Shown piece after piece: positions 33,604 to 42,636 of a DNA stretch of 64,000 nt. Where the stretch lies: the NCBI GenBank assembly GCA_016713725.1, contig JADJOO010000007.1, positions 62,001-126,000 on the forward strand, given 5' to 3'. Source of the DNA: Pseudomonadota bacterium (GTDB lineage: Bacteria > Pseudomonadota > Gammaproteobacteria > Steroidobacterales > Steroidobacteraceae). Below the pieces are notes generated by a model. That model was not told the origin of the DNA. It did no database searches and was given only the letters and a program-made list of their open reading frames with translations. Both the position numbers and the translations under genes were made by a program. How positions within the stretch are numbered: the stretch's first letter is position 1; the number at the start of each line of letters is the position of its first letter.

Positions 33604-34796
33604 GCGCGTCGGCTTCCACCGTCAACAGTTACGCGCGTTCGAGTGGCCAGCCGCGCCGCCTGCTGCTGGATCCGTGGATCATCGGCACCGTGTGCGCGCT
33701 GCTGCTGATCGGCCTGATCATGGTCGCGTCGGCGTCGATTGGCATCTCCGAGAAGGAGACGGGCGCGGCGTTCCATTACTTCACGCGCCAGCTGGTCTAC
33801 GTGGCGCTCGGGCTCGCGGCCGGCTGCGTCGGGCTGGCCGTGCCGACACGCGTCTGGGACGAGTATTCGAAGTACCTGCTGGGTGGCGCATTCCTGCTGC
33901 TGGTCGTCGTGCTGATTCCCGGCATCGGCTACGAGGTCAACGGCTCGCGGCGCTGGATCCGGCTCGGTTTCATGAATTTCCAGGTGTCCGAAGCGACGCG
34001 CGTGATGCTGCTGATGTACGTCGCGAGCTACGCCGTGCGCCGCTCGGATGAACTGCGCAGCGACTTCAAGTCATTCATGGTGCCGGTCGGCGTGCTCGCC
34101 GCCGCCGCCGTGCTGCTGCTCTGCGAGCCGGATTTCGGTGCCGCCACGGTACTGTTCGCGACCGGCCTCGGCGTGCTGTTCCTGGCCGGCGCGCGCATCG
34201 TCCACCTGCTCGCACCGGTCGTCATCGGCTCCGTCGGCCTCGCGGCGCTCGCCGTCGTCTCGCCATACCGGTTGCGCCGGCTGACGGGCTTTCTCGATCC
34301 CTGGGGCGATCCGTTCGACAGCGGCTTCCAGCTGGTGCAGTCGCTGATCGCGATCGGTCGCGGCGAATGGCTCGGTGTCGGTCTCGGCGCGAGCGTACAG
34401 AAGCTCTTTTACCTGCCCGAAGCCCATACGGACTTCGTCTTCGCCGTGCTGGCGGAGGAGTTCGGCTTCCTCGGCGTCACGGTCGTCGTCGCACTGTTCG
34501 CGCTGCTCGTGACCCGCGCGCTCATCATCTCGCGCGAGGCCGCGCGGGCCGGGCAGGCGTACCAGTCGTACGTGGCCGCGGCCATTGGCATCTGGCTGGG
34601 CCTGCAGGCGTTCGTGAACATCGGCGTGAACATGGGCCTGCTGCCGACCAAGGGCCTCACGCTGCCGCTGTTGTCCTACGGCGGCAGCAGCCTGCTCGTG
34701 ACGCTCGGCTGGATCGGCGTGCTGCTGCGCATCCACCACGATACGCAGGCCACTGGACGCGTGCGAGTCGCACCGCGCGAGGCCCGGCGCAGATGA
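33600..34796 (+). CDS. ftsW: Peptidoglycan glycosyltransferase FtsW
   Basis: SEDS-family polymerase that makes septal glycan strands with FtsI. The 398-residue protein has about ten membrane helices, IMVASASIGISEK in the first extracellular loop, GSRRWIRLGFMNFQVSE, the catalytic-loop region PEAHTDFVFAVLAEEFGFLG and LPLLSYGGSSLLVTL near the end. It overlaps murD and murG by four bases each. Confidence 0.96.
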   Translation: MSASASTVNSYARSSGQPRRLLLDPWIIGTVCALLLIGLIMVASASIGISEKETGAAFHYFTRQLVYVALGLAAGCVGLAVPTRVWDEYSKYLLGGAFLLLVVVLIPGIGYEVNGSRRWIRLGFMNFQVSEATRVMLLMYVASYAVRRSDELRSDFKSFMVPVGVLAAAAVLLLCEPDFGAATVLFATGLGVLFLAGARIVHLLAPVVIGSVGLAALAVVSPYRLRRLTGFLDPWGDPFDSGFQLVQSLIAIGRGEWLGVGLGASVQKLFYLPEAHTDFVFAVLAEEFGFLGVTVVVALFALLVTRALIISREAARAGQAYQSYVAAAIGIWLGLQAFVNIGVNMGLLPTKGLTLPLLSYGGSSLLVTLGWIGVLLRIHHDTQATGRVRVAPREARRR

Positions 34797-35883
34797 CGCG
34801 CAAGGTCGCACTGGTCATGGCGGGCGGCACGGGCGGACACGTCTTCCCGGCGCTTGCGACCGCGCGCGTGTTGCAGCGTCGCGGCTACGACATCGTATGG
34901 CTCGGTACGCAGCAAGGCATCGAGGCGCGCCTCGTGCCAGCCGCGGGCATTCCGGTCGAATGGCTGAGCGTGAGCGGACTCCGTGGCAAGGGTGCAGCGA
35001 CACTGCTGGCGGCTCCGTTCCGCCTGCTGGTCGCCATCAGCCAGGCGATGCGCGCGATCCGCAGGCATCAACCCAGGGTCGTGCTCGGTGCGGGCGGTTT
35101 CGCGTCCGGCCCGGGGGCATCGCGGCATGGTTGCTCGGGCGGCCGCTCGTCGTGCACGAGCAGAATGCTGTCGCAGGCCTCACCAATCGCGTGCTGGCGC
35201 GCCTCGCCAAGCGCGTGCTCGAGGGATTCCCGAACAGTTTCGGCAGCGGCGTGCGGGCCGAGCGCGTCGGCAACCCGGTGCGTCCGGAGATCGTCGCCAT
35301 CGCTCCGCCCGAGCGCCGTTACGCCGGTCGCGCAGGCGCTGTGCGCCTGCTGGTCTTCGGCGGCAGCCAGGGTGCTGCGCGCCTGAACGCCGTGCTGCCG
35401 GCTGCCATCGGCGAACTGCCGGCGGCGCTGCGGCCCGCCGTGCTGCACCAGACCGGCAAGCACAACTTCGAGGAAACCGTGCAGGCGTATCGCGCGCGCG
35501 GCATCGAGGCCGACGTGCGGCCCTTCATCGACGACATGGCGAGCGCCTACGGCTGGGCCGACCTCGCCGTGTGTCGCTCCGGTGCGCTGACGGTGACCGA
35601 ACTCGCGGCGGCCGGCGTGCCTGCCATCCTCGTGCCGTTCCCGGCCGCCGTCGACGACCACCAGACCCGTAACGCGCAGTACGCCGTGCAGGCAGGCGCC
35701 GCGAAGCTTCTGCCCGAAGGCGACCTGACCCCGATTTCGCTTGCCGCCCTGTTGCGTACGCTGCTCGAGGCGGGACGCCCGCTGCTTTCGCGCATGGCCG
35801 TGGCGGCGCGGACGAGCGCCATCGTCGACGCGGACGAGCGGCTGGCCGATGCCTGCATGCAGGCGGCAGGGGAGGCGGCATGA
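34793..35883 (+). CDS. murG: Lipid II synthase MurG (apparent frameshift)
   Basis: Transfers GlcNAc to lipid I at the inner face of the membrane. The N-terminus (VMAGGTGGHVFPALATARVL) is in one frame up to GAGGFASGPG; the remainder (GIAAWLLGRPLVVHEQNAVA, then LLVFGGSQGAARLN and RSGALTVTELAAAGVPAILV) is in another. The break lies in the G run at 35113-35117; one extra G restores a continuous protein of 363 residues. The ATG at 34793 overlaps the ftsW stop. As with murD, an assembly deletion in a homopolymer is the likely cause. Confidence 0.92.
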
Positions 35884-37307
35884 AGGACCGCATGCGCCGG
35901 ATTCACACGATTCATTTCGTCGGTATCGGCGGCAGTGGCATGTCTGGCATCGCTGAAGTGCTGCTGAACCTCGGCTACGCAGTGCAGGGCTCCGACCTGA
36001 AGCAGGGCGAGTCCACCGAGCGCCTGCAGCAGCTCGGCGCGCGCGTGCTGATCGGCCACCACGCCGGGAACGTCGATGGCGCCGACGTGGTCGTGGTTTC
36101 GAGCGCGATTGACGCCTCGAACCCTGAAGTGGCGCGTGCATTGGCCGGGCGCATTCCGGTCGTGAAGCGCGCCGAGATGCTCGGCGAACTGATGCGCTTC
36201 CGCTATTCGATCGCCGTGGCCGGCACCCACGGCAAGACCACCACGACGAGCCTGATGGCCAGCGTCATGGCCGAAGGCGGCACGGACCCCACGTTCGTCA
36301 TTGGCGGTCGGCTGAAGAGCGCGGCCAGCAATGCCCGTCTCGGAGCTGGCGAGTTCCTGGTCGCCGAGGCCGACGAGAGCGACGCATCGTTCACGCACCT
36401 GCAGCCGATGATCGCGATCGTCACCAACGTCGACGCCGACCACCTCGGCACGCACGGCGGCGATTTCGAGAAGCTGAAGCTCAGCTTCGTCGAGTTCCTG
36501 CACAACCTGCCGTTCTACGGGCTCGCGGTCGTCTGCAATGACGATGCGAACGCGCGCGCGCTGATTCCCAGCATCGCGCGGCCTTACCTGACCTACGGTC
36601 TCGACGAATCCGCAGATGTGCGTGCGGTGGACGTCGAGCGACTCGCGGGCCAGTCGAAGTTCACGGTGCTGCGCCCGGGCCGCGCGCCGCCGTTGCCGGT
36701 CACGTTGAACCTGCCCGGCCGTCACAACGTGCTGAATGCCCTGGCAGTGATTTCCGTCGCGACCGAACTCGAGATCGACGATGCCGCCATTCAGCGCGCG
36801 CTGGCCGGATTCCAGGGCATCGAACGCCGCCTGCAATGGATCGCCGACATCGACACCGGCGCAGGCATGGTCACGCTCGTGGACGATTACGGCCACCACC
36901 CGACCGAGATCGCGGCCACCGTCGAGGCCGTGCGCCAGGGCTGGCCAGGACGTCGCGTCGTGCTGGCCTTCCAGCCGCACCGTTACACGCGCACACGCGA
37001 TCTTCTCGACGAGTTCGCGCAGGTGCTTGCCGATTCGGACGCTCTCGTCGTGGCCGAGGTGTACGCGGCGGGCGAAGCCCCGATCCCCGGCGCCGACGGC
37101 AAGGCGCTCTGCCGTGCGATCCGCTCACGAGGCCGCGTGGAACCCGTGCTGCTCAGGTCGCTCGAAGAGCTGCCGGACGCACTGGCCGGAATCGTGCGTG
37201 AGGGTGACGTGGTGCTGACGATGGGCGCCGGTCACATCGGCGCCGTCGCCAACGAACTGCCGCGCACTCTGCCGGTTGCAGTCGCCATGCGAGGCCAACG
37301 CTCATGA
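35880..37307 (+). CDS. murC: UDP-N-acetylmuramate:L-alanine ligase
   Basis: First amino-acid addition to UDP-MurNAc. The 475-residue protein opens with IHFVGIGGSGMSGIAEVLL, has VAGTHGKTTTTSLMASVM near residue 117, EADESDASFTHLQPM and C-terminal DDYGHHPTEIAATVEAVRQ, then FQPHRYTRTRDLLDEFAQVL. The ATG at 35880 overlaps the murG stop; an ATG at 35892 would remove four residues. Its own stop overlaps the ddlB start. No frameshift is seen. Confidence 0.96.
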   Translation: MKDRMRRIHTIHFVGIGGSGMSGIAEVLLNLGYAVQGSDLKQGESTERLQQLGARVLIGHHAGNVDGADVVVVSSAIDASNPEVARALAGRIPVVKRAEMLGELMRFRYSIAVAGTHGKTTTTSLMASVMAEGGTDPTFVIGGRLKSAASNARLGAGEFLVAEADESDASFTHLQPMIAIVTNVDADHLGTHGGDFEKLKLSFVEFLHNLPFYGLAVVCNDDANARALIPSIARPYLTYGLDESADVRAVDVERLAGQSKFTVLRPGRAPPLPVTLNLPGRHNVLNALAVISVATELEIDDAAIQRALAGFQGIERRLQWIADIDTGAGMVTLVDDYGHHPTEIAATVEAVRQGWPGRRVVLAFQPHRYTRTRDLLDEFAQVLADSDALVVAEVYAAGEAPIPGADGKALCRAIRSRGRVEPVLLRSLEELPDALAGIVREGDVVLTMGAGHIGAVANELPRTLPVAVAMRGQRS

Positions 37308-38270
37308 CTTCGCCCTTGCTCATCCAGGATCCCGCCCGGTTCGGCCGCGTTGCCGTGCTGCTTGGCGGAACGTCGTCCGAACGCGAGGTATCGCTCGATT
37401 CGGGCCGCAACGTGCTCGCGGCGTTGCAACGCCGCGGCGTCGACGTCACGGCCGTCGACGGTATTCCAGCCCTGGTCGCTGCGTTGAACGCGCCGGGCGG
37501 CGGCAAGTTCGATCGGGTCTTCAACATCCTGCATGGCAACCGTGGCGGTGGCGAAGACGGCGTACTGCAGGGCCTGCTCGATGCACTGGGCGTGCCCTAC
37601 ACGGGTTCGGGTGTGCTCGGGTCCGCGCTCGCGATGGACAAGATCCGCACCAAGCAGGTGTGGCTCGCGCTCGGCCTGCCGACGCCGGCCTACGTGAACC
37701 TGCAGCGCGGCGAAGACGTCGTCGCGGCGGCCCGCAAGCTGGGCCTGCCGGTGATCGTCAAGCCTGCGTGCGAGGGCTCGAGCGTCGGCATCACGCGCTG
37801 CTTCAAGGATGCGGACCTCGTGGCGGCCGTCGAGCTGGCGGCGCGTTACGAAGGCTCGTTGCTGGTCGAGCAGCTGATCCAGGGCGAGGAGTACACGGTG
37901 GGCGTGCTTGGGCTCGAAGCGCTGCCGTCGATCCGGATCGTGCCGGCTGGCGAGTACTACGACTACCACGCGAAGTACGTCGCCGAGGACACGCAGTACC
38001 TGTGTCCCGGGCATGACCGGGGCCGCGGAGCAGGAACTTGCGAGCCTTACCCTCGCGGCATTTTTTGCGGTCGGTTGCAGCGGCTGGGGCCGAGTCGATT
38101 TCATGCGCGACCGTGCGGGCAGGCCGTGGTTGCTCGAAGTGAACACGGCGCCGGGCATGACCAGTCATTCGCTGGTGCCGAAGGCGGCACGCCAGCGCGG
38201 GATCGAATTCGACGAACTCGTCTGGCGGGTCCTCGAAACGAGCTGCCGCGGCCAGGAGGCACGCCGATGA
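37304..38270 (+). CDS. ddlB: D-alanine:D-alanine ligase (apparent frameshift)
   Basis: ATP-grasp enzyme that makes the D-Ala-D-Ala used by MurF. Frame one covers VAVLLGGTSSEREVSLDSGR, GEDGVLQGLLDALGVPYTGS, IVKPACEGSSVGITR and YDYHAKYVAEDTQYLCPG; after 38008-38013 (CCCGGGCATG) the protein continues in another frame with AAEQELASLTLAAFFAVGCS, WGRVDFMRDRAGRPWLLEVN and TAPGMTSHSLVPKAA. The indel lies where relatives read CPAG(L/M). The stop at 38268-38270 overlaps the ftsQ ATG, the usual arrangement, so the gene end is right. Confidence 0.9.
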
Positions 38271-39064
38271 AACTGCCGTTCGGCAGGAAACAGCGCAGGC
38301 AGGCGACCCGCCCCGAGCCCAAGTGGTGGGAGAGTCTGGACTGGAGCGCGATCGGCACCACGGCCGCCATCGTCGCCGGCTGTGCCGTGGTGGCGCTGCT
38401 GCTGATCTTTGCGCTGGACCGCCCGGTGCGCAGGGTCCTGCTCGAAGGCACCTTCCAGCGTGTCTCGCCGCCGGAGATCGAGAGCGCTGTCGCGCAAGTC
38501 GCGCAGGGCGGCCTGGCTTCGGTGGACCTCGAGCGCATTCGCAAGCGTGTCGAGTCGACCGACTGGGTGGACAGCGCCGTCGTGACCCGCGTGTGGCCGG
38601 ATGCAATTCGCGTCGTGGTCAATGAAGAGGTGGCAGCGGCGCGGTGGAACGACGCCGGGCTGCTGAACGCACGCGGCGAACTCTTCATCCGCAACGCGCG
38701 CTATGTGCCGCCGGAATTGCCGCTGCTCGAAGGCCCGGAAGGCAGCGAGTCGCAGGTTGCGCAACTGTACATCGATGCCCAGGGCCGCCTGCTCGAGTCC
38801 GGACTGCGCCTCACGGGCGTCCGGCTCGACGACCGCGGTGCGTGGGAACTCGAGCTGGCGGATGGCCTGCAGGTCAGGCTCGGCCGGCAGGACGTCAAGA
38901 ACCGCCTCGAACGCTTCATTCGACTCGCGAGCCCGACGGTGGCGAAGCGGGTCGCGGAGATCAATTACGTGGACATGCGCTACACGAACGGCTTCAGCGT
39001 GGGATGGAACGCCCGTTCCGCACTGGCCGTCGCCCCGCAGCAGGACGCGACACCCGATGCCTAG
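38267..39064 (+). CDS. ftsQ: Cell division protein FtsQ
   Basis: Bitopic divisome protein linking FtsL/FtsB to the rest of the ring. 265 residues: a basic cytoplasmic start (MKLPFGRKQRRQATRPEPK), one membrane helix (AIVAGCAVVALLLIFAL, about residues 34-50), a POTRA domain (VLLEGTFQRVSPPEIESAV, then LERIRKRVESTDWVDSAVVT) and the beta domain ending in VDMRYTNGFSVGW. The ATG at 38267 overlaps the ddlB stop; because ddlB carries an indel, the frame is also open upstream, but that part is not FtsQ. Confidence 0.94.
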   Translation: MKLPFGRKQRRQATRPEPKWWESLDWSAIGTTAAIVAGCAVVALLLIFALDRPVRRVLLEGTFQRVSPPEIESAVAQVAQGGLASVDLERIRKRVESTDWVDSAVVTRVWPDAIRVVVNEEVAAARWNDAGLLNARGELFIRNARYVPPELPLLEGPEGSESQVAQLYIDAQGRLLESGLRLTGVRLDDRGAWELELADGLQVRLGRQDVKNRLERFIRLASPTVAKRVAEINYVDMRYTNGFSVGWNARSALAVAPQQDATPDA

Positions 39065-40289
39065 AAAGCCCGAAAGAAACCTGCTCGTCGGACTCGACAT
39101 CGGCACGTCGAAAGTCGTCGCCATCGTCGGCGAGCTCACCGTGGACGGCACGATCGACGTGGTGGGCGTGGGCTCGCACCCGTCGCGCGGGTTGAAGCGC
39201 GGCGTCGTCGTCAACATCGACTCGACCGTGCAGTCGATCCAGCGCGCGGTCGAGGAAGCCGAGCTGATGGCCGGCTGCCAGATTCATTCCGTGTTCGCCG
39301 GCATCGCCGGCAGCCACGTGCGGAGCCTGAATTCGCACGGCATCGTCGCGATCCGCGACAAGGAAGTCACGCAGAGCGACGTCGAGCGCGTGATCGACGC
39401 GGCGCGCGCCGTGGCGATTCCCGCGGACCAGAAGATCCTGCACATCCTGCCCCAGGAATTCATCATCGACGCGCAGGACGGCATCCGCGAGCCGGTCGGC
39501 ATGTCGGGCGTGCGGCTCGAAGCGAAGGTGCACATCGTCACCGGCGCGGAAAGCGCCGCGCAGAACATCGTCAAGTGCGTGCAGCGCTGCGGCCTCGAGG
39601 TCGAGGACATCGTGCTCGAACAGCTGGCGTCGAGCTACGCCGTGCTGGCCGACGACGAGAAGGAACTCGGCGTCTGCCTGATCGACATCGGCGGCGGCAC
39701 CACCGACGTGGCGGTTTTCGCGGGCGGCGCCATCCGGCACACCGCCGTCATCCCGATCGCGGGCGACCTCGTCACCAACGACATCGCGCAGAGCCTGCGC
39801 ACGCCTACGCACCATGCCGAGGAACTCAAGGTGAAGTACGCATGCGCGCTGTCGCAGCTCGCGAATGCGGACGAAACGATCGAAGTGCCGAGCGTTGGCG
39901 ATCGCCCGGCGCGGCGCCTCGCGCGGCAGACGCTCGCAAGCGTCGTCGAAGCGCGCTACGAGGAAATCTTCGTGCTCGTGCGCGACGAACTCGCGCGCTC
40001 CGATTACCACGACAAGATCGCGGCCGGCATCGTCCTCACGGGCGGTAGCGCGAAAATGGACGGCGTCATCGAACTGGCCGAGGAGATTTTCCACGCGCCG
40101 GTGCGGCTCGGCCTGCCCCAGGGAGTGAGCGGGCTGGTGGACGTCGTGCGCAATCCGATTCATTCGACCGGCGTCGGGCTGCTGCTGTTCGGGCGCAGCA
40201 CCCGCCACGTGCATCCGTCGTCGCAGGGCGGGATGGGTCCACGCAGGACCATCCAGCGCATGCGGGACTGGTTCAAGGGAAATTTTTGA
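39057..40289 (+). CDS. ftsA: Cell division protein FtsA
   Basis: Actin-like ATPase that anchors FtsZ to the membrane. The 410-residue protein shows LLVGLDIGTSKVVAIVGEL, CLIDIGGGTTDVAVFAGGAI and GIVLTGGSAKMDGVIELAEE (nucleotide site) and ends with an amphipathic membrane-targeting helix (RRTIQRMRDWFKGNF). The ATG at 39057 overlaps the ftsQ end by 8 bases; upstream codons in the same frame belong to the ftsQ region. A G-rich repeat begins at the first base after the stop. Confidence 0.96.
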   Translation: MPRKPERNLLVGLDIGTSKVVAIVGELTVDGTIDVVGVGSHPSRGLKRGVVVNIDSTVQSIQRAVEEAELMAGCQIHSVFAGIAGSHVRSLNSHGIVAIRDKEVTQSDVERVIDAARAVAIPADQKILHILPQEFIIDAQDGIREPVGMSGVRLEAKVHIVTGAESAAQNIVKCVQRCGLEVEDIVLEQLASSYAVLADDEKELGVCLIDIGGGTTDVAVFAGGAIRHTAVIPIAGDLVTNDIAQSLRTPTHHAEELKVKYACALSQLANADETIEVPSVGDRPARRLARQTLASVVEARYEEIFVLVRDELARSDYHDKIAAGIVLTGGSAKMDGVIELAEEIFHAPVRLGLPQGVSGLVDVVRNPIHSTGVGLLLFGRSTRHVHPSSQGGMGPRRTIQRMRDWFKGNF

Positions 40290-40357
40290 AGGGGTCAGGG
40301 GATAGGGGTTAGGGGTTAGTCGGAAGGACAGGAAGGGCAGGAAGGGCAGGAAGGGGA
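40290..40357 (+). repeat. G-rich element and 9-base tandem repeat after ftsA
   Basis: Directly after the ftsA stop come four GGGG tracts with 3-base loops (40291-40315, loops TCA, ATA, TTA), a perfect G-quadruplex motif, then TTAGTCGGA as in the other family members. From 40322 to 40357 there are four 9-base units of the type GGAAGGGCA (first unit GGAAGGACA, last GGAAGGGGA). No C-rich right arm is found, so this is a one-armed copy. It fills most of the 155-base gap before ftsZ. Confidence 0.75.
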
Positions 40358-40444
40358 ACACAGAGTTTTTGGGGCGCGGTAAAGGCTGCCGCGCCAGGCA
40401 AGCAAGTCATTCGTCATTCTTTTTTGATACGGAGCAGCACACCC

Positions 40445-41614
40445 ATGTTCGTACTCGCAGATACGGAAAACCAGGGCGCAATCATCAAGGTGGTAGGCGT
40501 GGGCGGCGGCGGCGGCAACGCCGTGACCCACATGGTCAATTCAGGCATCGAAGGCGTCGATTTCGTGTGCATCAACACCGATTCGCAGGCGCTCAAGCAC
40601 TCGAAGGTCAAGACCAGCCTGCAGATCGGCTCGAACATCACCAAGGGCCTCGGAGCCGGCGCGGATCCTGAAGTCGGCCGCCAGGCGGCGATGGAGGACC
40701 GCGACCGCATCGTCGAGCTGATCGAAGGCTCGGACATGATCTTCATCACCGCCGGCATGGGTGGTGGCACGGGAACGGGCGCCGCGCCGATCGTGGCGCA
40801 GGTAGCCAAGGAACTCGGCATCCTGACGGTCGCCGTCGTGACCAAGCCTTTCGAGATGGAAGGCAACAAGCGCACTTCACTGGCAGAGCAGGGCATCAAC
40901 GAACTGCACAAGTACGTCGACTCGCTGATCACGATTCCGAACCAGAAGCTGCTCACGGTGCTCGGCGGCGACATGACGCTGCTCGACGCCTTCAAGACGG
41001 CGAACCAGGTGCTGCAGGGCGCCGTGCAGGGCATCGCAGAACTGATCACGCGACCCGGCATGATCAACGTCGACTTCGCCGACGTCCGCACCGTCATGGC
41101 CGAGACCGGCATGGCGATGATGGGTTCCGGACACGCTACCGGCGAGAACCGCGCGCGCGCCGCCGCGGAAGCCGCGATCTCGAGTCCGCTACTCGAGGAC
41201 GTGAACCTGTCGGGCGCCCACGGACTTCTGATCAACGTCACGGCCGGCATGGACCTGCGCACGAGCGAGTTCCACCTCGTCGGCGAGACCGTGAAGCAAT
41301 TCGCCTCGGACGATGCGACCGTCGTCGTCGGCTACGTGATCGATCCCGAGATGACGGACCAGATTCGCGTCACCGTCGTCGCCACCGGCATTGGCCGCGC
41401 CGTCGCCAAGGCCGTGCCGCAGCCGACGATGGTCCAGGGCGTCGGCCGTGCCGACCGCCGTCGTGCGCCGCTCGGCGTGGGCGACTACTCGGCCTATGAC
41501 ACGCCGCCGCGCCTGCGCGAGCGTGCGCGTGCCGTCGGCGATGGGCTGAGCCTGGACCACGGTGACGAATCGTTCATCGACATTCCGGCATTCCTGCGCC
41601 GGCAAGCCGACTGA
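40445..41614 (+). CDS. ftsZ: Cell division protein FtsZ
   Basis: Tubulin-like GTPase that forms the division ring; 389 residues. It contains VVGVGGGGGNAVTHMVNSG, the tubulin signature GMGGGTGTGAAP, the T7-loop region NVDFADVRTVM, a variable linker and the conserved C-terminal peptide ESFIDIPAFLRRQAD, which binds FtsA and ZipA. I start at the ATG at 40445 after GGAGCAG; the frame is open 7 codons further upstream. Normally lpxC comes next; here about 9 kb of lipid genes intervene. Confidence 0.97.
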   Translation: MFVLADTENQGAIIKVVGVGGGGGNAVTHMVNSGIEGVDFVCINTDSQALKHSKVKTSLQIGSNITKGLGAGADPEVGRQAAMEDRDRIVELIEGSDMIFITAGMGGGTGTGAAPIVAQVAKELGILTVAVVTKPFEMEGNKRTSLAEQGINELHKYVDSLITIPNQKLLTVLGGDMTLLDAFKTANQVLQGAVQGIAELITRPGMINVDFADVRTVMAETGMAMMGSGHATGENRARAAAEAAISSPLLEDVNLSGAHGLLINVTAGMDLRTSEFHLVGETVKQFASDDATVVVGYVIDPEMTDQIRVTVVATGIGRAVAKAVPQPTMVQGVGRADRRRAPLGVGDYSAYDTPPRLRERARAVGDGLSLDHGDESFIDIPAFLRRQAD

Positions 41615-41724
41615 CGACGACCGCCTTTCCCGCCAGCCTCGGGAAAGGCACACAGAGTCCAGGTGGAGGTTCCCTGCTCCGGGCCTCCGCCTGGCTTTGT
41701 CCATCGGTTTCAGGGTGAACAAAG

Positions 41725-42636
41725 ATGGGTGTCAGCAGCACCACCGGCCTGGGCCAGGCACTCGACTTCCGCGACGAATGCGACGCGCTGCATTCGGCGC
41801 TCGGGAACGCGCCGGCCGAAGCCTGGGCCGAACCGACGCAATTCAAGGGCTGGACGTTCGACGACGTACTTGGCCACCTCTATTTCTTTGACAATGCCGC
41901 CGAGATCGCCGCGCGCAGTCGCGATGAAATCCAGGCGTTGTTCCGCGACATCTTCCAGGCGGGCGCTACCGGCGTCTCGCTGATCGACTATTCACGGCGC
42001 TGGCTGCGGGGCTGCGCGGGCTCCGCCCTGCTCGAGCGCTGGCGCACGCAGTACCAGCGGCTGGCCGAAATCTATGCCGCTTTCGAGCCAGGCCACCGCC
42101 TGGCCTGGGCCGGTCCCGACATGAGCGCCCGGTCGTTCATGAGTGCCCGGCAGATGGAGACCTGGGCGCACGGGCAGGCGATCTTCGACGCACTCGGCAT
42201 CGATCGCGTCGAGCACGACCGGCTGCGCAACATCGCGGTCATGGGCGTCAACACCTTCGACTGGACCTTCAAGGTCAACCGCCGCGACGTGCCTGCGGTG
42301 AAGCCGTACGTGCGCCTGCGGAGTCCGTCAGGCGCGCTCTGGGAGTGGAACGAGCCTTCGACGGCGGAACGCGTCGAGGGCAGCGCGGTGGAGTTCTGTC
42401 GCGTCGTCACGCAGACGCGAAACGTGCTGGACACGAACCTGGCGGTGACGGGCGATATCGCGCAGCAATGGATGGCCATCGCGCAGTGCTTCGCGGGTCC
42501 GCCGGAGTCGCCACCGGCGCATGGCACGCGATTCAAGCAGGGTCGCTACAACAGGCGTGGTGACCGGAAGAGGGGCCGGGACCCCCGCGACGTCGCGTCA
42601 CGTATCACTACTCAGTGCCGTCATCGACGCCGATGA
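41725..42636 (+). CDS. TIGR03084-family protein, DinB/MDMPI-like fold
   Basis: A 303-residue member of an uncharacterised family related to DinB and mycothiol-dependent maleylpyruvate isomerase proteins, often encoded beside acyl-CoA genes. Features: WAEPTQFKGWTFDDVLGHLY with the putative metal histidine, DMSARSFMSARQMETWAHGQ with a second histidine, and VEFCRVVTQTRNVLDTNL. Relatives seem to end near PPAHGTRF; the last 32 residues here are arginine-rich and run into the convergent CoA-transferase gene (29-base overlap), so the natural stop may be lost by an indel near 42540. Function unknown. Confidence 0.75.
   Translation: MGVSSTTGLGQALDFRDECDALHSALGNAPAEAWAEPTQFKGWTFDDVLGHLYFFDNAAEIAARSRDEIQALFRDIFQAGATGVSLIDYSRRWLRGCAGSALLERWRTQYQRLAEIYAAFEPGHRLAWAGPDMSARSFMSARQMETWAHGQAIFDALGIDRVEHDRLRNIAVMGVNTFDWTFKVNRRDVPAVKPYVRLRSPSGALWEWNEPSTAERVEGSAVEFCRVVTQTRNVLDTNLAVTGDIAQQWMAIAQCFAGPPESPPAHGTRFKQGRYNRRGDRKRGRDPRDVASRITTQCRHRRR

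Noticed and set aside
40322..40357. CRISPR array
   Set aside because: Units are 9 bases, contiguous and without spacers; no cas genes in the window.
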